From the NCBI GenBank assembly GCA_018333865.1, contig JAGXSE010000065.1, positions 1-48,793 of the forward strand: 48,793 nt of DNA, given 5' to 3'. Of the stretch, positions 41,122-48,793 are shown in pieces. Numbering within the stretch: position 1 is the stretch's first letter; each line of letters opens with the position of its first letter. Both the position numbers and the translations under genes were made by a program. The stretch comes from Syntrophomonadaceae bacterium (GTDB taxonomy: Bacteria; Bacillota; PH28-bin88). The notes under the pieces were generated by a model. The model did no database searches. It was not told the origin of the DNA and saw nothing but the letters and a program-made list of their open reading frames with translations.

Positions 41122-42588
41122 GTGGCTAAGCCAAAGTATAAGTTTCAAATGTACAAGCAGTTGCAAGCTAATATACCTAATATCTATGCGGAAGCCCGTC
41201 AGGCAGCGGATGAAATTGGAATTCCTAAAGATTTACGGGGCAAATTCGGCTTGACTGGCGCTATTTCAGGCTGCCCGGCCCCTCTTCGGGACGATATCCT
41301 GCACGTGTCGGAAGTTGGGGCTAAGGAAGTAATACCATTGGCTAAACTGCAGGAGGAAATCCGGGAACTGGTCAAGAGCGTTTACGGGGATGAGTATGAT
41401 GCCTGCCCTATTACTACCTGCGAAGCAGGGCTATGGGTCACGTTCGATGTATTGTTTACTCCCCCCATGCAGGGACGGGGCGATAATTACCGGGCCCGCT
41501 ATATCGCTCCATATGAAAAACACCTGCACCATCAAGGAAGTTATGGCCGCCCTTTCCCTGGCCGCTTTAAAGACATTTTTGCTGACCGCGGAACCACTGC
41601 CGGCGAACTGGGGTTTAATGGCAAGCGACAGAACAACCTGGATACGGTTATTGTGCCATTGGAGGGTGCCAGGTATGATGTGCATGGAATAAAATACCAT
41701 CCTGTGCCCATGCTGGCTGACGTAGATCCGGACGCTGCCATTGAAAAACTTGCCCTGCACGCTGAGATTCATGAGTCGATGCTCACAGGTTTCACCTCCC
41801 TGGGCTATGAAACACCTGGCTATGGGTACGGGTTAAAAGATGAGGAGGGCACACCGCTGTTACAGAAGTATCTTGCCGACCTCGCTCATTCTTACGATTT
41901 GCCCTATGTCATCGACAATGCCTGGGGATGCCCTTTTATCGGCCACGATATCCGAAAAAGCAATGCCGATATAGTAATTTACAGCATGGATAAGGCCACG
42001 GGGGCTGCTACCAGCGGACTGATTATTGGGAAAGAAGAATATATGGTTCCCATCCGGCGGGCTTTAGGGATGCACGGAGATCGCTGGGGTACGGGAGCAT
42101 CCTATGGTAAAGCTGCCTATGTTACTTTCGATCCCGGTAAAGAGGCTCTCCTCAGTCAGGTGCGGGCCTTGACGGTGTTAAGGGACAACCCCGAGGTCCT
42201 TACCAGGCCAGTGGATGACCTGGAGAGGATCGTGTTGGAGGAATTTGGCCTCTTAGACAGTCGTTTAAAGGCCGGGATCATGATCAGTAAGTCTTATAAC
42301 TCCCGCGCCATTGAGGTTAATTATGAAGGAACCTGGAAAGATGGTCGGCTGGGGATACCTATATTTTCCATCGAGGATATGTATGCCGGTACTGCCCTGA
42401 CCCAAACCGCTTTTGCACAGATGGGCATTATTCCAACAGTTGGTTACGACGGGAATATTTATATTTCACCGGACCTGGGAACAACTGACGAGAAGGGCCG
42501 CCTGATTGAGGAGCATGCCCGTTATGCAGTCAAGGGGCTGGTTAGGGTCATTGAAATAATCTGCAAGTATGCAGGTATTTTGGAATAG
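41122..42588 (+). CDS. Fold-type-I PLP-dependent enzyme of unknown specificity
   Basis: The 488-residue protein has the features of a fold-type-I PLP enzyme: a candidate Schiff-base Lys291 in YSMDKATGAATSGLIIG, the preceding VIDNAWGCPFIG Asp, and the CPITTCEAGLWVTFDVLF segment resembling a PLP phosphate loop. It recalls selenocysteine-synthase-like and aminotransferase-like proteins but is not SelA by its motifs. GTG 41122 is chosen because GGAGG lies eight bases before it. It is followed 11 bases later by an FAD oxidoreductase gene, implying a two-step pathway. No reaction can be named. Confidence 0.7.
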   Translation: MAKPKYKFQMYKQLQANIPNIYAEARQAADEIGIPKDLRGKFGLTGAISGCPAPLRDDILHVSEVGAKEVIPLAKLQEEIRELVKSVYGDEYDACPITTCEAGLWVTFDVLFTPPMQGRGDNYRARYIAPYEKHLHHQGSYGRPFPGRFKDIFADRGTTAGELGFNGKRQNNLDTVIVPLEGARYDVHGIKYHPVPMLADVDPDAAIEKLALHAEIHESMLTGFTSLGYETPGYGYGLKDEEGTPLLQKYLADLAHSYDLPYVIDNAWGCPFIGHDIRKSNADIVIYSMDKATGAATSGLIIGKEEYMVPIRRALGMHGDRWGTGASYGKAAYVTFDPGKEALLSQVRALTVLRDNPEVLTRPVDDLERIVLEEFGLLDSRLKAGIMISKSYNSRAIEVNYEGTWKDGRLGIPIFSIEDMYAGTALTQTAFAQMGIIPTVGYDGNIYISPDLGTTDEKGRLIEEHARYAVKGLVRVIEIICKYAGILE

Positions 42589-42599
42589 GAGGTAATCCC

Positions 42600-43877
42600 A
42601 TGCGGGTGGTTGTTATCGGCGGCGGATGGGCTGGTTGTGGAGCAGCCTTACAGGCTAAAAAGTCAGGGGCCGAAGAAGTCATCCTCCTTGAGCGCACCGA
42701 TATGCTTTTGGGTACCGGATTGGTAGGGGGCATCATGCGCAACAACGGCCGTTTTACAGCAACTGAGGAAATGCTTGCTCTGGGAGGCGGGGAACTCTTC
42801 CAGATTGCTGATGAGGTTTCCCGGCACAAAGGGATTGAGTTTCCCGGCCATAAACATGCCAGTCTTTACGATGTGGCTAAAATCGAGTCTGCTGTCAAAG
42901 AAAGGCTGAAAAGGGCAGGGGTCGATGTCCGGCTGATGGCTAGAGTCAAGGATGTGGAACAGGACGGTACGAGGCTGAATAAAGTGATCACCGAGAGCGG
43001 GGGAACGGTTGCCGGGGAAGTATTCGTGGAAACCACTGGTACTGCTGGGCCTCAGGGCAACTGCACCAAGTACGGTAACGGGTGTGTGATGTGCATTTAC
43101 CGGTGTCCGGCTTTCGGGCCCCGGATTAGCATCGCCGCTAAAATGGGTGTACAGGAAATGATCGGCAAAAAAATTGACGGCACCTTTGGGGCCATGAGCG
43201 GCTCCTGCAAACTCCACAAGGATTCCCTCAGCGAGGAGATCCTGCGCCAGCTGAACACTACCGGTGTGGCTGTAATCCCGATTCCGGAAAAGCTGCAAAA
43301 AGGCGATCAATCACTGAGTCAGAAAGCCTGTCAACAATATGCCCTGAAAGACTTTGCCGAAAATATTATCCTCCTGGATACCGGGCATGCCAAACTGATG
43401 AGCGCATTTTACCCGCTGGAAGACTTGCGGCAAGTGCCCGGATTTGCCAATGCCAGGTATGAAGATCCCTATGCGGGGGGCATTGGCAACTCCATGCGTT
43501 ATTTGGCCTTATCCCCACGGGACAATACGCTGAAAGTGGAAGGGGTGACAAACCTTTTCTGCGCCGGCGAGAAGGCCGGACTTCTGGTAGGCCACACTGA
43601 GGCTATCGTGACAGGCACCTTAGCCGGTTATAACGCTGTCCAGTATGGAAGAGAAAAGGACTTATTGGAACTGCCCACTCAGCTGGCAGTAGGAGATGCG
43701 ATAGATCATGTCCGGCAGCAAATGCAAACGCCGGAAGGAATCACAAAGAAATTTACATTTTCAGGTTCAGTTTACTTCCAGCGGATGCTGGAACTGGGCC
43801 TTTATACCACTGATGTCGAGGAAATCAAAAAGCGGGTGGCAACAGCCAAACTTGCTGGTATCTTTCGAGCCAGCTAA
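42600..43877 (+). CDS. FAD-dependent oxidoreductase with Cys cluster motif
   Basis: The N-terminal dinucleotide fold (VVVIGGGWAGCGAALQAKKSGAEEVILLERTDMLLGTG) and a C-terminal FAD-contact segment (GVTNLFCAGEKAGLLVGHTEAIVTGTLAGYNA) are GidA/TrmFO-like. Between them C155-x6-C162-x2-C165-x3-C169-P resembles an iron-sulfur ligand set. It is 425 residues, preceded by AGGAGGTAATCCC. Translated with the PLP gene before it; the pair probably acts in one pathway. Substrate unknown. Confidence 0.75.
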   Translation: MRVVVIGGGWAGCGAALQAKKSGAEEVILLERTDMLLGTGLVGGIMRNNGRFTATEEMLALGGGELFQIADEVSRHKGIEFPGHKHASLYDVAKIESAVKERLKRAGVDVRLMARVKDVEQDGTRLNKVITESGGTVAGEVFVETTGTAGPQGNCTKYGNGCVMCIYRCPAFGPRISIAAKMGVQEMIGKKIDGTFGAMSGSCKLHKDSLSEEILRQLNTTGVAVIPIPEKLQKGDQSLSQKACQQYALKDFAENIILLDTGHAKLMSAFYPLEDLRQVPGFANARYEDPYAGGIGNSMRYLALSPRDNTLKVEGVTNLFCAGEKAGLLVGHTEAIVTGTLAGYNAVQYGREKDLLELPTQLAVGDAIDHVRQQMQTPEGITKKFTFSGSVYFQRMLELGLYTTDVEEIKKRVATAKLAGIFRAS

Positions 43878-43919
43878 GGAAAAAAGCTCGGCATCTACCG
43901 GGTTTGCCGGCAATCTTAA

Positions 43920-43944
43920 GGGGCAGTAACCTTGTTGCTGCCCC
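43920..43944 (+). terminator. Hairpin after the FAD oxidoreductase gene
   Basis: GGGGCAG (43920-43926) pairs with CTGCCCC (43938-43944), with an extra inner AAC/GTT pair. No T-run follows, so it is a weak Rho-independent terminator candidate. A second inverted repeat (AATTATTCTC at 43959-43968 with 43997-44006) lies just beyond. Confidence 0.5.
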
Positions 43945-44106
43945 CTAAACGATGGCTAAATTATTCTCCATAAAGGAGGAATTCTAAATTTAAGGAGAGA
44001 ATAATTCTTTTAGGGAAAGGTGACACACCGCTTACAATTTGCTTTTGCCGATACGGTTATATTAAGCTAAAGCAACAGGTAAATGCCTGCTGCAATACAA
44101 CTGTAC

Positions 44107-44123
44107 GCGGAATGTCCCCAATT
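44107..44123 (+). repeat. Dispersed GGGGACATTCC motif copy
   Basis: GCGGAATGTCCCCAATT is the exact reverse complement of 12525-12541 and shares GGAATGTCCCCAATT with 3574-3588. It lies 33 bases before the ylbF-like gene. Confidence 0.6.
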
Positions 44124-44155
44124 AATGAAATGTTTGATATCCTGGAGGTGGGAGC

Positions 44156-44518
44156 ATGTCCGCGTATGACAAGGCCCATGACCTTGCTAGGATGCTGGGA
44201 AAGTCAGAGGAGTACAAAAGCTACCAGATAGCCAAAACAAAGCTGGAGCAAGATGCCAATAATGTGCGGATGCTGGAGGACTTCAGACAAATGCAGTGGG
44301 AGATCCAGATGTGCCAAATGACCGGGCAAGAGATAGACGAAACCCAAGTGGTGCAGTTGGAGAGAGCCTATGAGCTTCTCAGCATGAGTCCCGTTATCAA
44401 TCAGTACCTGACCGCTGAATATCTTTTCGCCAAGCTAATGGCGGATATTCAAAAAATAGTAACTGATGCTGTGCCTGCCTGGTTCGATTCCCGCGGTAAG
44501 CAGGGGATGGTTAATTAA
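44156..44518 (+). CDS. YlbF family regulator
   Basis: A 120-residue all-helical protein with the YlbF/YmcA pattern: AYDKAHDLARMLGKSEEYKSYQIAKTKLEQDANNVRMLEDFRQMQWEIQMCQMTGQ. In Bacillus such proteins act with YaaT in RNA processing and development. The spacing of two conserved helices and the internal L-x-x-F motif fit. ATG start with GGAGGTGGGAG. Confidence 0.8.
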   Translation: MSAYDKAHDLARMLGKSEEYKSYQIAKTKLEQDANNVRMLEDFRQMQWEIQMCQMTGQEIDETQVVQLERAYELLSMSPVINQYLTAEYLFAKLMADIQKIVTDAVPAWFDSRGKQGMVN

Positions 44519-44589
44519 CCTAAATTGCAGCACCATAGCATAAACACTGGCTGCTAGGTTTAAGCTATTACTGTCATATTATCCGGAGG

Positions 44590-44757
44590 GTGGGGAACAA
44601 AATAGCTGCCAAAGTGACAGAAATCGCCAGCTGCCAGCGGTGCGGTAAAACGGGTCGAAAGCAGAAATTGCACCAGGTGCACGAGCTGTTTGCTACCAGA
44701 TTGTTGTGTAAGGAATGTTATATTAAATATCACCGTTCCCAGTGGGGCTTTTGGTAA
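44590..44757 (+). CDS. Small CxxC/CxxC putative zinc-ribbon protein
   Basis: An unlisted 55-residue ORF reads VGNKIAAKVTEIASCQRCG, then LLCKECYIKYHRSQWGFW, with two CxxC pairs 27 residues apart that could bind zinc. GTG 44590 lies within the GGAGGGTGGGG SD-like stretch, so the true start may be the GTG at 44614. It lies between the ylbF-like gene and the Crp/Fnr gene. Function unknown. Confidence 0.55.
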   Translation: MGNKIAAKVTEIASCQRCGKTGRKQKLHQVHELFATRLLCKECYIKYHRSQWGFW

Positions 44758-44821
44758 AGAGAGAAGTTCACCTGGATTAAACTCGCTGGCTTTTTGCACC
44801 AACATGACGGGGGTATTCCAA

Positions 44822-45508
44822 TTGACTTCAGATGTGGGTTCTTACCTGGCGGAAGTTCCTATTTTCCAGGGGCTGAATCAAAGAGAACTTCAGTCTATTG
44901 CCGATATTGCCATAGTCCGCCCCTATAAAAAGGGAATGGTAATTTTTGTTGAGGGAGAGCCAGGCGATGGGTTATATCTGGTCAAGACAGGAGTAGTAAA
45001 AATTGCCAAAACCCTGGCCGACGGGCGGGAAAAAACCCTCCACTACCTGCGGCAAGGGAATATTTTCGCAGAGGTGCTCTTGTTTGATGGAGGTAGTTTT
45101 CCGGCTACAGCCGAAGCCCTGGAGGATGCCGAAATTGCTATTTTGCGCCGGACAAAGTTCGAAGCTCTGCTAGCAGAAAACGGCACCATCACATTGAAAA
45201 TCTTAAAGGTGATGAGCCGCCGGTTGCGCGAGGCCCAGGTTCAGGTGCGGGATTTATCCTATGCCGATGTATACGCCAGAGCAGCTTTTAATCTCCTTCA
45301 GCTGGCAAGAGAACATGGTGTTCCAGGGAGCGAAGGTCAAATAATTGATCTGGCTTTGAGCCAGCAAGAATTAGCCAGCCTGGTAGGAACATCAAGAGAA
45401 ACTGTTGCCAGGATCTTTAGCGAATGGAAGCGAAAGGGAATTATTGCTGTAAGTAATCAAAGAATTACCATTTTAAAGCCTGACCGGCTACAGGGATGGT
45501 TAAGATAA
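44822..45508 (+). CDS. Crp/Fnr family transcriptional regulator
   Basis: An N-terminal cyclic-nucleotide-binding-like beta roll (IFQGLNQRELQSIADIAIVRPYKKGMVIFVEGEPGDGLYLVKTG; DGREKTLHYLRQGNIFAEVLLFDGGSFPATAEALEDAEIAIL) is joined to a Crp-type HTH (LSQQELASLVGTSRETVARIFSEWKRKGII). No Fe-S cysteines of the Fnr type are seen at the N-terminus. TTG 44822 with GGGGG eight bases upstream is preferred over ATG 44804; 228 residues. It could recognise the TGTGA-N6-TCGCA site before hdrC, but this is only inference. Confidence 0.9.
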   Translation: MTSDVGSYLAEVPIFQGLNQRELQSIADIAIVRPYKKGMVIFVEGEPGDGLYLVKTGVVKIAKTLADGREKTLHYLRQGNIFAEVLLFDGGSFPATAEALEDAEIAILRRTKFEALLAENGTITLKILKVMSRRLREAQVQVRDLSYADVYARAAFNLLQLAREHGVPGSEGQIIDLALSQQELASLVGTSRETVARIFSEWKRKGIIAVSNQRITILKPDRLQGWLR

Positions 45509-45645
45509 ATCTGGGATGTATCTGCCAGCTGGGGGTACATTATTTGCACATCAGTTGCCATTTTTAGCAATTCACCTGGAAGCCATGAATTAAGCCGCTT
45601 GTTTGAGTTATAATAAAGCAATAGCTCAGGCGGGAGGTGTGGGGT

Positions 45646-45768
45646 ATGCATGAACCCGAAGAACCCAAGAGGCGACAGGAAAGTATTTTGGATGAGAATA
45701 AAAAAGACATGTGGGTAGAAAGGCTAAGATGGCTAGGGATTAAAGTTGAAAAGCAAGCAGAATCATAG
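45646..45768 (+). CDS. Small charged ORF, 40 residues
   Basis: ATG 45646 follows a GGGAGGT SD and opens a 40-residue frame (MHEPEEPKRRQESILDENKK, ending LRWLGIKVEKQAES). A TATAAT box lies at 45609-45614, about 30 bases upstream, though its -35 is poor. The composition is highly charged. A terminator follows. Function unknown; small conserved proteins of this kind are easily missed. Confidence 0.5.
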   Translation: MHEPEEPKRRQESILDENKKDMWVERLRWLGIKVEKQAES

Positions 45769-45801
45769 TTGGTTGAAGTGTTATATGCTCAAAGCAAACA
45801 G

Positions 45802-45826
45802 GAGAGGGATCAAGCCTCTCTTTTTT
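45802..45826 (+). terminator. Rho-independent terminator before the moxR-like gene
   Basis: GAGAGG (45802-45807) pairs with CCTCTC (45815-45820) around a 7-base loop, followed by six T (45821-45826). It isolates the 40-residue ORF from the AAA ATPase gene. Confidence 0.8.
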
Positions 45827-45904
45827 ATCCCGTGTAACAGAGGTCACATTCTTTTTTTTTAAAAGGGCGTAATATGGAAATAAACAGCTGGGAGAGAAAA
45901 TCAT

Positions 45905-46771
45905 ATGTCCTTTACAATGGATCAATTGCGTCGGGGAATGGAAACAGAGGGATACATTTGCGATGATGAGATAGTCGTTACAGTGTATCTGGCCTTGCAA
46001 CTGGAAAAACCACTTTTAGTTTGCGGCGCCCCTGGAGTCGGCAAGACTGAAATCGCTAAGGTTTTAAGCCGGGTTTTCCATACGGAGCTGATCCGGTTGC
46101 AGTGTTATGAAGGCTTAGATGAGAATAAAGCCCTCTACGAGTGGAATTATCAGCGCCAGCTTCTGAAAATTCAAAGCAGCCGGAATAACGGTGAAGAAGA
46201 CATCTTTTCTTCTGACTACCTTTTGAAACGGCCGCTTCTAAAGGCTCTGCTGGCCGAAAAACGCCCTGTGCTCTTAATTGATGAAATTGATAAGACCGAT
46301 GAAGAATTTGAAGCCTTCTTGTTTGAGGTCCTTTCTGACTTCCAGGTATCTATTCCTGAACTTGGCACCATCCGGGCAAAACAAACCCCGATTGTCATTC
46401 TAACCAGCAATGGGGAAAGAGAATTATCGGATGGGCTTAAAAGAAGGTGTATTTTTCTCTATATTGATTACCCCAGTGTTGAAAAAGAAGTATCCATTAT
46501 CAGGATTAAGGTGCCCGAGGCAAGCGAGGTGCTGGCTCAGCAGATAGCAACCGCTGTATATTATATCCGCTCCAACCTTGACTTGAATAAAAAACCTGCC
46601 ATTGCTGAAACCCTGGACTGGGCCAAGGCTTTGCTTTTGCTAGGTACCCAACGGCTGACTCCTGAAATGATACATAAGACGTTAAATGTACTCCTGAAAG
46701 ATAAAGAAGATCAGGACCACTTCAAAAAGCAATTGGGGGCGGTGGGTCTGGTGAAAGCGGTTTGTGAGTGA
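45905..46771 (+). CDS. MoxR-type AAA+ ATPase
   Basis: A 288-residue AAA+ protein with Walker A (CGAPGVGKTEIAKVLS), Walker B (VLLIDEIDKTDEEFEAFLFEVLSDF), a sensor-1 Asn in IVILTSNGERELSDGLKRRCIF and Arg finger region. The CbbQ/MoxR subfamily pairs with a VWA protein, encoded next, to mature or remodel metalloenzymes (as CoxD/CoxE for CO dehydrogenase). The target is not in the window. ATG start after GGGAGAG. Confidence 0.9.
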   Translation: MSFTMDQLRRGMETEGYICDDEIVVTVYLALQLEKPLLVCGAPGVGKTEIAKVLSRVFHTELIRLQCYEGLDENKALYEWNYQRQLLKIQSSRNNGEEDIFSSDYLLKRPLLKALLAEKRPVLLIDEIDKTDEEFEAFLFEVLSDFQVSIPELGTIRAKQTPIVILTSNGERELSDGLKRRCIFLYIDYPSVEKEVSIIRIKVPEASEVLAQQIATAVYYIRSNLDLNKKPAIAETLDWAKALLLLGTQRLTPEMIHKTLNVLLKDKEDQDHFKKQLGAVGLVKAVCE

Positions 46772-46783
46772 GGGGGAGGCAGG

Positions 46784-48130
46784 ATGCTGGATGCTTATAG
46801 CCAGGTCGAATATAATTTAGTCCGGTTTATCCATGTGTTAAGGCATTTAGGCCTGAGGGTAAGTACTTCTGAGGTCATGGACGCCGTCAAGGCTTTGCAG
46901 CATATTTCCTTTGCTGATCAGAGCAGGTTTAAGTCTGCCTTGCGCGCTACCCTGGCAAAGGACCTGCAGGGAAGGGTTGTTTTTGACCAGGCTTTTCAAT
47001 CATTCTTTGTTACTTCAGAACAATCTCAGGAGCGCAGTGGGCAGCAATATAAAGCCAGGGCGGAAATGGAACAGCAGATAAAGCGGGCTGAACAGGAGTT
47101 AATCTTCCAGGGGCATTCCTTGTCGCTCTCCGAAGCAGAAAAGCTGTCCTATGCCAATCTTTCCCCGGAGTTGAAAAATAGACTGCAGGACTTCCTGCAT
47201 AAAACATCTCATGGTAAGAATATGGGGAAAAAGCATGAACCACTGGTGGCTCAAATAGTAAAAAACCACCTCGAATTTATGCGCAGGCGAATGGAGCCGC
47301 CCAGGCATCCGGATTTTAACTGGGATACCGGTGATCCGGAGATTGACAGGGTTTTGGAAGAAGCAGGAGCAGAGCTGGTTAAACAGCAGGCGGCTTTTTT
47401 ATACGGTAACCTGAAAAATATCAGGGAAGAGGATTACCCTAAAATTGTCCGCCTGATCCGCAGGCTTTCAACTAAGCTGGCAACGGGCATCTCGCGGCGC
47501 CAGCGTCAAACCCGCCAGGTTGGCCAACTTGACCTCCGGAGGACTGTCCGGCTGAATATTAACCGGGGCGGGGCAATGTTAAAACTTAAATACAAGCGCA
47601 GAAAGCTCTTGAAGCCCAAACTCCTGCTCGTCTGTGACGTGTCTGGTTCAATGATTAAGTACGCGGCTTTCATGCTGTTGTTCATATATGGGTTAACTTC
47701 AGTTGTCAAACAAATTGAAACCTTCATATTTGGAGAGAGACTGGAGCGGGTGACGCCATTTTTGCGCCACCACAAGTCTTATCAGGAAACTGTGTCGAGA
47801 TTGACAGCAGGAAGTCTCGCCTGGGGAGAGGGCACGGACATGGCCCAAGCCCTGACTGTTCTCTCAAGTAAGTACTTCCGTTTGCTGACATCCAGTACGG
47901 TGATCATTATACTGAGCGATACTAAAACCTTGCGGCCCGCTGAGACTTCGTTATTGCTAGAACGGCTGGCACGGGATGTGAAGGATATTATTTGGCTGAA
48001 CACCCTGCCTGAGTCCGACTGGCATAGTTATCCAGCAGTGGGATTATTTCAGAAAAACTCACGCATGTATGAATGCAACAGTCTTTTTCATCTGGAAAGG
48101 ATTTTGCGCCACCAACTTTTGCCCCAATAG
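46784..48130 (+). CDS. VWA (CoxE-like) protein partner of MoxR ATPase
   Basis: The 448-residue protein has a C-terminal von Willebrand A domain with the MIDAS motif DVSGSM (in LLLVCDVSGSMIKYA), the later TDMAQAL threonine and ILSDTKTLRPAE. The N-terminal 250 residues are helical and CoxE-like (QVEYNLVRFIHVLRHLGLRVSTSEVMDA). With the MoxR ATPase it forms a common two-gene chaperone module. It starts 12 bases after the ATPase, behind GGGGGAGGC. Confidence 0.88.
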   Translation: MLDAYSQVEYNLVRFIHVLRHLGLRVSTSEVMDAVKALQHISFADQSRFKSALRATLAKDLQGRVVFDQAFQSFFVTSEQSQERSGQQYKARAEMEQQIKRAEQELIFQGHSLSLSEAEKLSYANLSPELKNRLQDFLHKTSHGKNMGKKHEPLVAQIVKNHLEFMRRRMEPPRHPDFNWDTGDPEIDRVLEEAGAELVKQQAAFLYGNLKNIREEDYPKIVRLIRRLSTKLATGISRRQRQTRQVGQLDLRRTVRLNINRGGAMLKLKYKRRKLLKPKLLLVCDVSGSMIKYAAFMLLFIYGLTSVVKQIETFIFGERLERVTPFLRHHKSYQETVSRLTAGSLAWGEGTDMAQALTVLSSKYFRLLTSSTVIIILSDTKTLRPAETSLLLERLARDVKDIIWLNTLPESDWHSYPAVGLFQKNSRMYECNSLFHLERILRHQLLPQ

Positions 48131-48229
48131 TAGCAGCTATTTTGAATTGACAAGGCCAGCAGGCATGTAATATTATGTTTTTGATGCTCCTCAAGTAGTA
48201 GTACATTTAGATCAAGGAGTTGGTGTCCC

Positions 48230-48793
48230 TTGTCCATGATGGGTAAAATTCGTAAGGCTCGGCATAGTTCCCGCTGGGCCATGATAATTCTTGCACTTAT
48301 TCTTTGCATAAGTTTGGTCGTCCCTTTTGTCAGCCTGCCATCCGGCGGAGAACCAAGTCAACAGCAGGATATGGAAGACGTACTGCGGACCAGAATAGAT
48401 AGTCTGAAAACAGACATCCAGGCGAACCCCGAAAATGCTGATCTGATTATTCAACTGGGCAACGCATATTATGATTTGGGACGAGTCTGGTACGGCAAGG
48501 GGTTTGATCAGGCAGCGGCTAGCCAGTTTGCCGAAGCCGTTAAATCGTATCAAAGGGCTCTTGCTGTTGTGCCGGATAATTTAGATGTGATTGTAAATAT
48601 GGCAACGGCTGCGTTTTTCGCTAATGACAAGGATACGGCCAAAAGAGCTTATGAAAAGGCTATTGCCCTGGATCCAAAACATCTGATTGCCCGGTATAAC
48701 TACGGTGTATTCCTGTTAGAGGCTATGGGAGACAGTAAAGGAGCTATTGAACAGTGGGAGGCAGCTCTTGCTGCCCAGCCTGATGCTGAAGCT
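48230..48793 (+). CDS. Membrane-anchored TPR protein (3' end outside window)
   Basis: The N-terminus is a basic segment plus one membrane span (WAMIILALILCISLVVPFVSL), followed by TPR-like repeats: NADLIIQLGNAYYDLGRVWYGKGFDQAAASQFAEAVKSYQRAL, NLDVIVNMATAAFFANDKDTAKRAYEKAIALDP and HLIARYNYGVFLLEAMGDSKGAIEQWEAAL. The frame is open at the window end. TTG 48230 with AAGGAG about ten bases upstream is preferred; ATG 48236 is the alternative. Function unknown; TPRs suggest a protein-protein scaffold. Confidence 0.75.
   Translation, partial: MSMMGKIRKARHSSRWAMIILALILCISLVVPFVSLPSGGEPSQQQDMEDVLRTRIDSLKTDIQANPENADLIIQLGNAYYDLGRVWYGKGFDQAAASQFAEAVKSYQRALAVVPDNLDVIVNMATAAFFANDKDTAKRAYEKAIALDPKHLIARYNYGVFLLEAMGDSKGAIEQWEAALAAQPDAEA

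Noticed and set aside
41122-42588. SelA (selenocysteine synthase) as the PLP gene
   Set aside because: It is tempting because selenoproteins are nearby, but the N-terminal SelA features and usual motif around its lysine are not seen and no selB/selC follows; only fold-type-I membership is supported.
44044-44054. GCCGATAC as a sigma-D -10 box before the ylbF-like gene
   Set aside because: No TAAA-like -35 lies 15 bases upstream (CCGC is found there).
1-48793. CRISPR arrays, insertion sequences, tRNA or rRNA genes
   Set aside because: I saw no regularly spaced repeats, no transposase-like frame and no recognisable tRNA or rRNA sequence on either strand by eye; a covariance-model scan was not possible.

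Overview
The window looks like chromosome of an anaerobic, motile, endospore-forming Clostridia member, probably close to the Peptococcaceae / Desulfotomaculum-Pelotomaculum type. The basis is an alpha/beta small acid-soluble spore protein, Firmicutes-type flagellar genes (FliY with a CheC core, CheC/CheD, FlbD, YlbF), strong Shine-Dalgarno sites with many TTG starts, an Hdr-Flx redox operon and FdhD. Genus-level placement is inference; no rRNA, tRNA, mobile element or CRISPR array was seen.

Region 1 (1-3480) is the late flagellar block: the tail of one flaG, a terminator, a good sigma-D (FliA) type promoter, then fliD, a FlgN/FliT-like chaperone gene, a second flaG and fliS. Region 2 (3434-4055) is a gene-free stretch of 622 bases holding a terminator, a palindromic element, a long hairpin, a promoter and a c-di-GMP-I (GEMM) riboswitch with its own terminator. 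Region 3 (4056-30949) is a very long, almost uninterrupted flagellar/chemotaxis supercluster on the + strand: flgBC-fliEFGHIJK-flgD-(TIGR02530 type)-flgE-like-flbD-motAB-fliL-fliN-fliOPQR-flhBAFG-ycgR-fliA-two small membrane genes-flgF/G-cheD-cheR-cheC-cheY-fliM-fliY. Cyclic-di-GMP can act on this locus twice: on RNA through the riboswitch and on protein through the PilZ protein YcgR.

Region 4 (30950-33143) has a convergent/divergent set: a spore SASP gene (-), fdhD (+) and a general-stress-17M-like gene (-). Region 5 (33144-39880) is a seven-gene operon hdrC-hdrB-hdrA-flxD-flxC-flxB-flxA, predicted to be an NADH-dependent, flavin-bifurcating heterodisulfide-reductase-like complex. Both hdrA and flxD (mvhD-like) are each interrupted by one in-frame TGA, and each is followed at the right distance by a SECIS-like hairpin. 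I read them as selenoproteins (Sec195 and Sec81), which a plain ORF caller would split or truncate. A palindrome overlaps the likely promoter of the operon.

Region 6 (39962-48793) contains a Na+/Ca2+ exchanger-family transporter, a two-gene unit of unknown function (fold-type-I PLP enzyme plus FAD oxidoreductase with an Fe-S-like Cys motif), a YlbF protein, a 55-residue CxxC/CxxC protein, a Crp/Fnr regulator, a 40-residue ORF, a MoxR-ATPase/VWA (CoxE-like) pair, and the start of a TPR membrane protein cut by the window end.
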